Below the pieces are notes generated by a model, which worked only from the letters and a program-made list of their open reading frames with translations, was not told where the DNA came from and did not search any database. Shown here piece after piece: positions 1 to 6,757 of a DNA stretch of 34,678 nucleotides. Each line of letters opens with the position of its first letter. Position 1 is the first letter of the stretch. A program made the position numbers and the translations under genes. Source of the DNA: Bacteroidales bacterium (GTDB lineage: Bacteria; Bacteroidota; Bacteroidia; Bacteroidales; GCA-2748055); the NCBI GenBank assembly GCA_023138875.1, contig JAGLOO010000056.1, positions 1 through 34,678 of the forward strand, in the 5' to 3' direction.

Positions 1-1
1 C

Positions 2-1006
2 CCGACAGATAATGGCATCCTCAATGAAAGCCGCAAAAAGTGTGAGAAGCTTATCGATAAGCTCTATGAGCTGAATGGTAAGCAGGGTGTGAAGCCACGG
101 ACCTATCGCCGGAACCTGGATAAGGCTTATCTGTCATACTCGAAGAAAAAGAAGAAGAGCAAAGGGACTCACCGGAAGATGACACATAAACTACTGGAGG
201 CAGTCAACCGCAATATCAAGCACATCGACATTCTGCTGGATCTTTTTGAGATGAAAGGTGAACCGTTTCCTCTTCAACACTCCGAACAACGTTTGTTTTG
301 GGTCATCCGCACAGCGTACATGCAGCAGAAAATCATGTATGATAACAATACGCACAGCTGCCCGGATCGGATTGTGAGTATATATCAGCCCCATGTGCGG
401 CCAATTCCAAGAGGGAAAACTAAAGCACAGATTGAGTTCGGTCCAAAATTGGGAGCAGGTCTGGATCAGGGTTTTGCCCGTATCAATACCTTTAGTTGGG
501 ATGCGTATCATGAGGCTGGTGATCTGATACCACAAGTTGAAGACTATAAAGAATTACATGGACATTATCCTGAACTGGTTCTGGTGGATCAAATATATGC
601 TACAAGAGAGAACCGGCGTTGGCTAAAGGAAAGGGGCATTCGGATAACGGCACCACCACTGGGACGCCCGAAAGCGAAGACAAACCAGACCTATTATCAG
701 AAAAGGAAGGCCAGGAAAGAAGCCGCTGAAAGGAATCAAATTGAGGGCAAGTTCGGACAAGGTAAGAATGGGTACAACCTTAATGAGATCCGGGCCAGGC
801 TAAAAGAAACTTCAGAAAGCTGGATAGCATGTATCTTCTTTGTAATGAATTTGATACATTACGAGAAAACCTGTTTTTTTGGCTCAATTTTCAGGTGGCT
901 CAACGGTATAGGAGGAGCATTGGCTGCTATTTTCGAGTTACCAGTGGCTTTAATTGAGCTGAAATATCAAACCGATCGGAAATCGGGAAGATTACAATAT
1001 GGATAA
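2..1006 (+). CDS. IS5-type DDE transposase, 5' end outside window
   Basis: This is the C-terminal part of a cut-and-paste transposase. The frame is open from the first complete codon at base 2, so the gene begins upstream, and the GTG at 89 is only an internal codon. Family marks are the YATRENRRWLKERGI block, the APPLGRPK block and RNQIEGKFGQGKNGYNL, which carries the last catalytic acidic residue of the IS5/DDE_Tnp_1 fold. A hydrophobic tail follows. Only 11 bases separate the stop codon from an IS21-like terminus, and I see no IS5 right inverted repeat. The element's right end therefore seems to have been removed by, or to lie against, the IS21 element. The family call is confident; the subgroup (IS1182-like or another) is not. 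Confidence 0.85.
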   Translation, partial: PTDNGILNESRKKCEKLIDKLYELNGKQGVKPRTYRRNLDKAYLSYSKKKKKSKGTHRKMTHKLLEAVNRNIKHIDILLDLFEMKGEPFPLQHSEQRLFWVIRTAYMQQKIMYDNNTHSCPDRIVSIYQPHVRPIPRGKTKAQIEFGPKLGAGLDQGFARINTFSWDAYHEAGDLIPQVEDYKELHGHYPELVLVDQIYATRENRRWLKERGIRITAPPLGRPKAKTNQTYYQKRKARKEAAERNQIEGKFGQGKNGYNLNEIRARLKETSESWIACIFFVMNLIHYEKTCFFGSIFRWLNGIGGALAAIFELPVALIELKYQTDRKSGRLQYG

Positions 1007-1017
1007 ACTGACTTTAT

Positions 1018-1072
1018 TGTTTATTCCGGCGATGCTGACCCCCATTCCGGGCATCCTGACCCCCATCCGGGG
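1018..1072. mobile_element. IS21-family terminal region with tandem 20-21 bp sites
   Basis: The stretch begins with TG and holds two near-identical tandem units, 1026-1046 and 1047-1066, each with the core TGACCCCCAT, followed by a third partial CCGGGG. Multiple terminal repeats of this type are the transposase-binding ends of IS21 elements. It lies downstream of the IstB-like gene, where the right end of an IS21 element is expected. The other terminus and istA are not in the window. Confidence 0.7.
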
Positions 1073-1139
1073 TTAACCTCTTTTTGGCACTGCCAAAACG
1101 GCACTGTGTAGTCTGATAACGGATAGCAAAATAGTCAAA

Positions 1140-1634
1140 TTACTTAATTTTTCTTAGTGAGTCTCCCATTAATTCTACTCTGTGAGCACCATTTACCAGT
1201 CGATCTAAAATTGCATCAGCCACGCTTCCTTCTCCAATTACATCATGCCACAGGCTTACCGGTAATTGTGAGCTGAGTATTGTTGATTTTAAACCATGCC
1301 TATCCTCGATTATTTCAAGGAAAGCCATCCTGTTCTGATCGTCCATTTGCTGAAGGCCGAAGTCATCAAGAATAAGAAGATCCATTTTCTCAATACGGTT
1401 TATCTCTCTCATATATGATCCATCTGCCTTGGACATTCTAAGCCTGGTAAAAAGTTTTTGTGTATTGAAGTATAGCACTTTAAATCCCTGGTGACAAGCC
1501 TGGTTTCCCAGGGCTGACGAGATAAACGATTTGCCCACACCAGCTGCTCCACCGCCAATAACGATATCAGCACTTGATCGGGAGAATTCTCTTTGAAATC
1601 CTTCCTGGAGGGTGAATTTGACAATGTTACTCAT
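1140..1634 (-). CDS. Chimeric ATPase: phage terminase large-subunit N-terminus fused in frame to IS21 IstB
   Basis: From the P-loop onward (about residue 33) this is an IS21 helper ATPase of the IstB/DnaC type: Walker A GAAGVGKSF, then ALGNQACHQGFKVLYFN, Walker B LLILDDFG, and a C-terminal IADAILDR-like block (SVADAILDRLVNGAHR). The roughly 100-residue IstB N-terminal domain is missing. In its place are about 30 residues (MSNIVKFTLQEGFQREF, then ADIVIGGGAAG) that look like the start of a phage terminase large subunit, whose own P-loop is usually GGAAGGGKSF. The ATG overlaps the stop of the terminase small subunit in ATGAGTAA, a typical terS-terL coupling that supports this start. IS21 ends follow downstream. 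The cross-over seems to lie in the P-loop codons shared by both families. It probably cannot serve IS21 transposition or packaging; a residual ATPase activity is possible. An assembly chimera is not excluded. Confidence 0.75.
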   Translation of the reverse strand: MSNIVKFTLQEGFQREFSRSSADIVIGGGAAGVGKSFISSALGNQACHQGFKVLYFNTQKLFTRLRMSKADGSYMREINRIEKMDLLILDDFGLQQMDDQNRMAFLEIIEDRHGLKSTILSSQLPVSLWHDVIGEGSVADAILDRLVNGAHRVELMGDSLRKIK

Positions 1635-2127
1635 CGTCCCGGGGCTCGAGGAATAAGATCCCCAATGGGGCGCCATCTACATTAAGCTTTCTGGGCGCCT
1701 CATATCCGAGCATCTTAACGATGCGATCGGTAGTCCAGGACTTGCCATGGAGTTTGAGCTCTATCCCATACTTAGTTTCCTTCACGCTTTCGACAGCTCG
1801 AAGCTGGGCCTCAGTGAGCTTCGAGAAGTCTTTGAGTGTCACAGAGCCTCCTTTTATTTCAATGTAGTCGGAGATCTTCGCTTCCATGATGGCCTCGAGC
1901 TCGAAGAGGACTCTCTCCTTTTTGATATCGGAGGTTTCCTTAAGCTCATTTTTGATCTCGTTGAGTCTTACCGCAACCTTACCGTGTTTCAAAAGCTCTG
2001 ATGCCTTCACATTTATTGTGGCCTCCTTCATCCGACCACATGAATAAGATTGCCGATATGCCTCTGATGCATTACCAGTTTCCATATAGGCATGGCAGAA
2101 CTTTTCCTGTTTTGGTGTGAGTCCCAT
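1627..2127 (-). CDS. Phage terminase small subunit
   Basis: The small terminase subunit recognises phage DNA for packaging and hands it to the large ATPase/nuclease subunit. The N-terminus MGLTPKQEKFCHAYMETGN followed by ASEAYRQSY is the typical Terminase_2 helix-turn-helix start. The middle is helical and charged, and the C-terminus is a short acidic tail, PRDDE. The protein is 166 residues, normal for the family. I chose the ATG at 2127; a TTG seven codons upstream sits right against a terminator hairpin. Its stop overlaps the next ATG by 8 nt, so the original terS-terL junction survives, but the terL beyond it is now IstB. No portal or capsid genes are nearby, so this is a prophage relic. 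Confidence 0.85.
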   Translation of the reverse strand: MGLTPKQEKFCHAYMETGNASEAYRQSYSCGRMKEATINVKASELLKHGKVAVRLNEIKNELKETSDIKKERVLFELEAIMEAKISDYIEIKGGSVTLKDFSKLTEAQLRAVESVKETKYGIELKLHGKSWTTDRIVKMLGYEAPRKLNVDGAPLGILFLEPRDDE

Positions 2128-2146
2128 ATTGTAAAATATATGGCAC

Positions 2147-2177
2147 AAAAAAAACCCTGGTATTGACCAGGGATTTT
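2147..2177 (-). terminator. Rho-independent terminator
   Basis: A perfect 6-bp stem, CCCTGG with CCAGGG, and a 6-nt loop are followed on the minus strand by eight T residues. It lies downstream of the outer-membrane protein gene (2263-2913) and ends about 20 nt before the terminase small subunit start. That gene is thereby insulated and has almost no room for its own promoter. Confidence 0.75.
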
Positions 2178-2262
2178 AACAAAAAAAGCGAACCTATGAT
2201 GATGCTACAGTTATAATTGGATGTTTAGAACTCTTACCCTGACTCTTGTGTTTTGGGGCACA

Positions 2263-2913
2263 TCATTCTGATTTGCTTAATATATATTCCACTCCGATAC
2301 TTAGCCCCAAAAATAACCTATCTTCAGGTATGTTCAAATGATCTGGTCGTTGATTTTTATAATCTGGGATCAAACTCCAATCAACAAAAGATGAAAGATT
2401 AACTAAACAGTTTGGAAATAGTGATTTGGTAATTTTCATACCTATCAATAATGAAACTCCCAAATTTCGATTCTCTTCATTTCCATCCACGGTCTGCACA
2501 TCTCCATTTATAGAATGAATTAGAATTTTGTGATCGTAGATGCTGTGAAAACTGAAACCTGTGAGAATACTTGGATAAATTGTTTTTTTTGTATTTAAAC
2601 CAATACTTCCATGTATAGGGATGCTTATATACTTAATTTGATGCTCATATTTGTCGATTGAGTAGAAACTACTTCCATATAAATCGATACATTTGAAAGT
2701 ATAAGTAAGTCCAGTACTAAGTTTAAGTTTATCAATTTTCTTTGATACAACAAATGATAACCCATAACTAAAATTATTTGAGAGGATTTCGCCAGACAAA
2801 AAATTGTAATAGTTAGCATTTACTTCTGCTGAATAATAGCTTTTCGCTTGACCGTTTAAATTCAATAGCCCTAACGAGAATCCCAAAATCAACGCTAGAT
2901 TAATAGGTTTCAT
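2263..2913 (-). CDS. Predicted outer-membrane beta-barrel protein
   Basis: I do not recognise a named family. The 216-residue product has a signal peptide (MKPINLALILGFSLGLLNLNGQA, cleavage near residue 23). After it come alternating aromatic/polar strands separated by short turns, such as NNFSYGLSFVVSK, KLSTGLTYTF and LFLGLSIGVEYIL. The last strand is rich in hydrophobic and aromatic residues at the C-terminus, as in PorT-like outer-membrane barrels of Bacteroidota. It lies between two phage-derived fragments and upstream of a terminator on the same strand. It could be lysogenic cargo or ordinary chromosomal DNA caught between remnants. Composition is AT-rich, like the neighbouring GH16 gene. 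Confidence 0.6.
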   Translation of the reverse strand: MKPINLALILGFSLGLLNLNGQAKSYYSAEVNANYYNFLSGEILSNNFSYGLSFVVSKKIDKLKLSTGLTYTFKCIDLYGSSFYSIDKYEHQIKYISIPIHGSIGLNTKKTIYPSILTGFSFHSIYDHKILIHSINGDVQTVDGNEENRNLGVSLLIGMKITKSLFPNCLVNLSSFVDWSLIPDYKNQRPDHLNIPEDRLFLGLSIGVEYILSKSE

Positions 2914-3053
2914 ATTAATATGGAATAGTATGACAGTGTGATAATGCTGGCATTAAGTTATCGATTTCAGAATCATATTTATAATTCTTTGAGATTTTGA
3001 AGAGTTTGTGCAGGCATAACATGGAGAATCTGTTGATATCAATATAACAATTT

Positions 3054-4172
3054 TCAGTCTATCATTAGACTTACCGATGAACCAGATCCCGCAAAAAATC
3101 CTTCATTCAAAGTTATACTGTTAGTGGCAATTACAGCAAGTTGATCGCTCGCTTGAATTTGGTATGTACAATCAAATTCCACTGTTTCCCCGATGATGGT
3201 ATTATAAACTTCATCGTCCAAAGGATATTGATTGGAATTTGTTATTATTACACTGGACAAGGGAGATTTTTCGTAATATCTTACCCAATCTACAGACATT
3301 TGACTTGGAAAAGTAGTTGTAGCATCTGGAGAGTCAGCACCGCTTTGAATTGCAAAATTGAATATTATGCGCATTGGATCTTGTGGGAATAGGTCATTCA
3401 TCAGATAAGGGGTCCATGCTACTATGTCACATTCAACAGGGTCAGACATATTTTCATGATATCGATAATCTGTCCTCTTTAAATTACCATTAACATACCA
3501 TTCGAGTATATTTGGTTCCCATTTTAGTGAAAAAATAAAATAATCTTGAGAAAAGTCATCATCCAGATAGCTAGAGTTACACATTGAAGGATCGCCATCT
3601 GCATCATGGTCATAATGTATTGTCATATTATGGACACGTGAGTTCCTACCAGACATATATATTCCTGCAAAATACTCATTCCAGAATTCAAAAATATCTA
3701 TTTCATTGGTAACTGGATCACCTCCATGGAGCCAAAATGCTGGCCAAAATCCTTTACCTTTAGGTATTTGTACACGAGCTTCAAAAATGCCATGGGAGAA
3801 TTTCTTGATTGTCTCAAAGTTTGCAGAAGTAAAATAAAAGTTCCTTTCATTTCGACCTCTATTTTCGTCGTCACAATAAAGATCCTCATTTGGTGGTGTA
3901 CCATCTTCTGCACGAGCAAATATTGTCTCCTCTTTTGCAACTAAATGGATTGCATCATTACTAAATTCTAAATTGTCACCTTCAGTATAATACTGTTGCT
4001 CATCATTACAATATCGTATCCTATCTCTGTATTGCCAATCATTTAGATTCAAATCACTTCCTTGGAATTCATCTTCGAATACAAGGATGTAGGAATCATT
4101 ATTGCATAGATCGATCGATCCATTACGGTTGAAACGCTTCTTACTCCTACAAATGCCTCGATTACTGATCAC
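3054..4172 (-). CDS. GH16 beta-glucanase (laminarinase-like), 5'-truncated
   Basis: This is a family 16 glycoside hydrolase, a retaining endo-beta-glucanase probably acting on laminarin-type beta-1,3-glucans. Homology starts near residue 29 (ILVFEDEFQGSDLNLNDWQ) and runs to DWVRYYEK near residue 300. The catalytic signature is NEIDIFEFW, with E157 (nucleophile), D159 and E162 (acid/base). FWPAFWLHGG and MRIIFNFAIQ are typical GH16 strands. A small C-terminal module ends in ITLNEGFFAGSGSS, a stack motif common on secreted Bacteroidota proteins. The first 25 or so residues (MISNRGICRSKKRF and onward) are not a signal peptide and are antisense to the tail-fibre remnant at 4125-4316. The true 5' end, including the export signal, therefore seems lost, although the active site is intact. 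It is probably a pseudogene or a mislocalised enzyme. Confidence 0.8.
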   Translation of the reverse strand: MISNRGICRSKKRFNRNGSIDLCNNDSYILVFEDEFQGSDLNLNDWQYRDRIRYCNDEQQYYTEGDNLEFSNDAIHLVAKEETIFARAEDGTPPNEDLYCDDENRGRNERNFYFTSANFETIKKFSHGIFEARVQIPKGKGFWPAFWLHGGDPVTNEIDIFEFWNEYFAGIYMSGRNSRVHNMTIHYDHDADGDPSMCNSSYLDDDFSQDYFIFSLKWEPNILEWYVNGNLKRTDYRYHENMSDPVECDIVAWTPYLMNDLFPQDPMRIIFNFAIQSGADSPDATTTFPSQMSVDWVRYYEKSPLSSVIITNSNQYPLDDEVYNTIIGETVEFDCTYQIQASDQLAVIATNSITLNEGFFAGSGSSVSLMID

Positions 4173-4316
4173 CTTTCAAGGATCCAGGCTCTCGAAGCGT
4201 TGCCGATTCCTGCAACTGACCATGGAGCTCTTACCGGACTGGGAGACGATGATCATCCGTATTACTACAACCTGGCTAGACTCACATCTTGGTTCGGTAC
4301 CCCCCCCTGGAATTAG
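4125..4316 (+). pseudogene. Phage tail-fibre fragment
   Basis: Translation in the frame of base 4125 gives a short open stretch containing ETLLTPTNASITDHLSRI and then TDHGALTGLGDDDHPYYYN. The HGALxGLGDDDHPxY motif is a hallmark of phage tail-fibre and collar proteins. The frame is closed by a TAG at 4107-4109 upstream and by a TAG at 4314 just after a run of eight C residues. There is no start codon, so this is an internal piece. It overlaps the 5' end of the GH16 reading frame on the other strand, and only one of the two can be original there. Confidence 0.7.
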
Positions 4317-4399
4317 GGTTTTTTCGTTTTCGAACCTTTGCAATACCTCGAACATTCCGCTATCACCCTTATAACATCCTGATTACCAAGCTACATTTG

Positions 4400-4472
4400 A
4401 GCCTCTCACGGGACTCGAACCCGCGACCTGTTCATTACGAATGAACTGCTCTACCAGCTGAGCTAAAGAGGC
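4400..4472 (-). tRNA. tRNA-Thr(CGT)
   Basis: The cloverleaf can be read on the minus strand. The acceptor stem is GCCTCTT with GAGAGGC, the D arm GCTC/GAGC, the anticodon stem GTTCA/TGAAC with loop TTCGTAA (anticodon CGT), and the T arm GCGGG TTCGAGT CCCGT. No CCA is encoded. Its 3' end faces the phage and IS debris at 1-4316, the orientation expected if an element integrated into the tRNA 3' end. Confidence 0.95.
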
Positions 4473-4605
4473 AAATAAGTCGAGGGTGTAAAGTTAAGAG
4501 TTAAATATTGTATTCAATGCGAGAATTAAACAGTCTCAGACGTTCTCTTAAATATACGAGCTTGTTTTTCTGGCGGGCATTCCTTAATCAAGCAATCAAT
4601 GACTG

Positions 4606-4638
4606 TTGCTGATTATTAACCTTCAAAAGATACCTTTG
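4606..4638 (+). promoter_or_regulatory. Bacteroidota-type promoter for the flavoprotein gene
   Basis: A TTG at 4606-4608 and a TACCTTTG at 4631-4638 match the -33/-7 pattern of Bacteroidota sigma-ABfr. The expected transcription start is within a base or two of the ATG at 4645, so the message would be leaderless or nearly so. Confidence 0.55.
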
Positions 4639-4644
4639 CATTGA

Positions 4645-5883
4645 ATGAGCAATTTCGATGTGATAGTGGTTGGAGCAGGTCCGTCCGGTTTACTGGCAGC
4701 TGGTAGCGCAGCTGAGTTGGATGGCAAGGTCCTGGTTCTTGAAAAGATGAGGCAGGAGGGACGTAAACTTTTAATTACCGGAAAAGGACGATGCAATATC
4801 ACTAATGATGCAGCCATTGGTGACTTCATCACTCATATAAACCCCAACGGTCGCTTTCTGCGAAATGCCTTTTCACAATTCTTTTCACAAGACATCATTG
4901 AATTGCTTCATAAATACGGTGTGGATTCGATCTGTGAACGTGGGGGGCGCTACTTTCCTGCCAGCAACAAATCAGCAGATGTGTTACAGGCACTGCTGAA
5001 ATGGGTTAATGAAATGAAAGTGGAGATACGCTGTGGACATCGGGTTGAAAAACTGATCATTGAAAACAATGCCATCCAGGGCCTTCAGGCAAACGGTCAA
5101 GTATTCAAATCCAGGAATGTCATCCTCGCAACCGGAGGAAGATCCTATCCTGCCACAGGATCCAATGGGGAAGGTTATGAATTGGCCAAAGCGGTTGGAC
5201 ATTCAATAGAAAAGGTCAGGCCCGCACTTGTACCCCTGGAAACAGAGGGTGATGTGGCACAAAAACTACAGGGGCTTAACCTGAAAAATGTAAAGGCTAC
5301 GGTATGGATCAATGACAAGAAAAGGGGTGAGGACTTTGGTGAGATGATCTTCACCCACTTCGGCTTATCGGGTCCCATCATCTTAACCCTGAGCAGAATA
5401 GCTGTCGATGAATTGCATAAGAACAACAAAGTGGAAGTCACCATTGACCTGAAACCTGCCCTTAACGAGCAAAAACTCGATATGCGTTTGCTTCGCGATT
5501 TGGATGAATACGGAAAGAAAATGATCTCAAATATTTTCCGTAATTGGGTTCCTGCGTCGATGGTTCCTGTTTTTCTAGATATTCTTGGAATAGATCCAGA
5601 AAAAGAGGGCCATCAAATCTCATCAAAAGAACGGAAGAAAATACGGCATCTCCTTAAAAATATGCGGTTCAGGATCACCAATCATCGGTCTTTTAAAGAA
5701 GCTATAATAACGGCTGGCGGCGTTTCTACGAATGAACTATCTTCCAAAACAATGGAATCGAAACTTATATCAGGACTATATTTTGCTGGCGAGATGATCA
5801 ACCTGGATGCTGAAACAGGTGGTTATAACCTGCAGATCTCATATTCGACCGGGTGGCTGGCTGGTAAATCAGCCATGATATAA
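4645..5883 (+). CDS. NAD(P)/FAD-dependent oxidoreductase, BaiN/HI0933 (YhiN) family
   Basis: This is a cytoplasmic flavoprotein of 412 residues, normal for the COG2081 family, which includes HI0933, YhiN and the BaiN-type reductases. The FAD-binding Rossmann motif is VVGAGPSGLLAA at residues 8-19. The family block KLLITGKGRCNITN, near residues 42-55, and a C-terminal GGVSTNELSSKTMESK and YFAGEMINLDAETGGYN block near residues 364-403 complete the signature. The physiological substrate is unknown for most members. It stands alone between the tRNA and the AbiEi-type gene, under what looks like its own leaderless promoter. Confidence 0.9.
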   Translation: MSNFDVIVVGAGPSGLLAAGSAAELDGKVLVLEKMRQEGRKLLITGKGRCNITNDAAIGDFITHINPNGRFLRNAFSQFFSQDIIELLHKYGVDSICERGGRYFPASNKSADVLQALLKWVNEMKVEIRCGHRVEKLIIENNAIQGLQANGQVFKSRNVILATGGRSYPATGSNGEGYELAKAVGHSIEKVRPALVPLETEGDVAQKLQGLNLKNVKATVWINDKKRGEDFGEMIFTHFGLSGPIILTLSRIAVDELHKNNKVEVTIDLKPALNEQKLDMRLLRDLDEYGKKMISNIFRNWVPASMVPVFLDILGIDPEKEGHQISSKERKKIRHLLKNMRFRITNHRSFKEAIITAGGVSTNELSSKTMESKLISGLYFAGEMINLDAETGGYNLQISYSTGWLAGKSAMI

Positions 5884-5983
5884 TCACACAATTGGTAGTA
5901 AATACTGTAGAAATAATGATCTGGGTTATTACCATTTGTATGATTATTTGTGTATTTTACCACGAAACAATAAATAAAATAGT

Positions 5984-6742
5984 ATGATGAATAATAACCT
6001 GGATTTTCTTAAAGTCATTAGAATTATTGATGAAAACAGGTTAAGTTTCTTTACCAGTAATGAATTGGCTGAAATTATTGGTGTGGAAACAAAATCCATC
6101 CAGAATTACCTTGAAACTCTGGCAAATAACGAGCTGATCATCAGAGTTGAAAAGGGGAAGTATTGCAGAACCTACATGAAAGACCGCCTGGTTATTGGCA
6201 GCAAACTGATTCGCGGTGGAGTAGTATCTTACCAGACAGCGCTTATTCATCACGAGTTGATACAGGACAATTCAAACAAAGTCTTTATTGCATCCGATCA
6301 TCAGAAGAACAATAAATCGCTTTTCGGTTACCAATTTCGTTTTATTAAAATCAGCTCTCACAAATATTTTGGATTTTACGAGGAAGAAAACCGTAATGGG
6401 GAATTTCGGGTAACCGATCCCGAAAAAACCATTCTCGATTGTTTCGATTTGCCACAATATGCCACCTCATATGAAAAGCTTATATCAATATTTGGCGGAA
6501 TACACTTTGATGAGGAAAAACTGATTGAATACGGATTGAAAATGCAAAATCTATCGGTATTAAAAAGGCTTGCATACCTGAGTGAACAACTGCACGTTCC
6601 AGGGTATCATAAATTCAAGAAAACTGTTGAAAATTTAACAAATGATAAATACACACTCCTGAATCCGTCAGGACCAGATATTGGCCCCTTTCATACAAAG
6701 TGGAAAATCAGGGACAATATGAATCAATCCATGGCCCAATAA
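5984..6742 (+). CDS. AbiEi-family transcriptional regulator/antitoxin without AbiEii
   Basis: AbiEi proteins are the antitoxin-repressors of type IV toxin-antitoxin pairs whose toxin, AbiEii, is a nucleotidyltransferase. This 252-residue product has an N-terminal winged helix (residues 10-60, FFTSNELAEIIGVETKSIQN). The AbiEi core follows: a GVVSYQTALIHHELI block near residues 78-92, an interior beta region (FRFIKISSHKYFGF), and the diagnostic VTDPEKTILDCFDLP at about residues 146-160. A helical C-terminus ends in FHTKWKIRDN. No AbiEii-like gene follows. Instead a large PAS histidine kinase starts 15 nt downstream on the same strand, so the two are probably co-transcribed. It may be an orphaned antitoxin or a stand-alone DNA-binding regulator. 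Family call firm; function inferred. Confidence 0.75.
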   Translation: MMNNNLDFLKVIRIIDENRLSFFTSNELAEIIGVETKSIQNYLETLANNELIIRVEKGKYCRTYMKDRLVIGSKLIRGGVVSYQTALIHHELIQDNSNKVFIASDHQKNNKSLFGYQFRFIKISSHKYFGFYEEENRNGEFRVTDPEKTILDCFDLPQYATSYEKLISIFGGIHFDEEKLIEYGLKMQNLSVLKRLAYLSEQLHVPGYHKFKKTVENLTNDKYTLLNPSGPDIGPFHTKWKIRDNMNQSMAQ

Positions 6743-6757
6743 TTACTGTCATCGTTT

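Noticed and set aside
1140-1676. Longer start at 1676 for the chimeric ATPase
   Set aside because: The 14 extra residues are antisense-like and lie inside the terS 3' codons. The ATG at 1634 in ATGAGTAA is the normal terS-terL overlap.
4304-4324. Terminator at CCCT-ggaatt-AGGG followed by six T residues
   Set aside because: The stem is only 4 bp, and no intact gene ends there. It may be the end of the tail-fibre relic, but the support is too weak.
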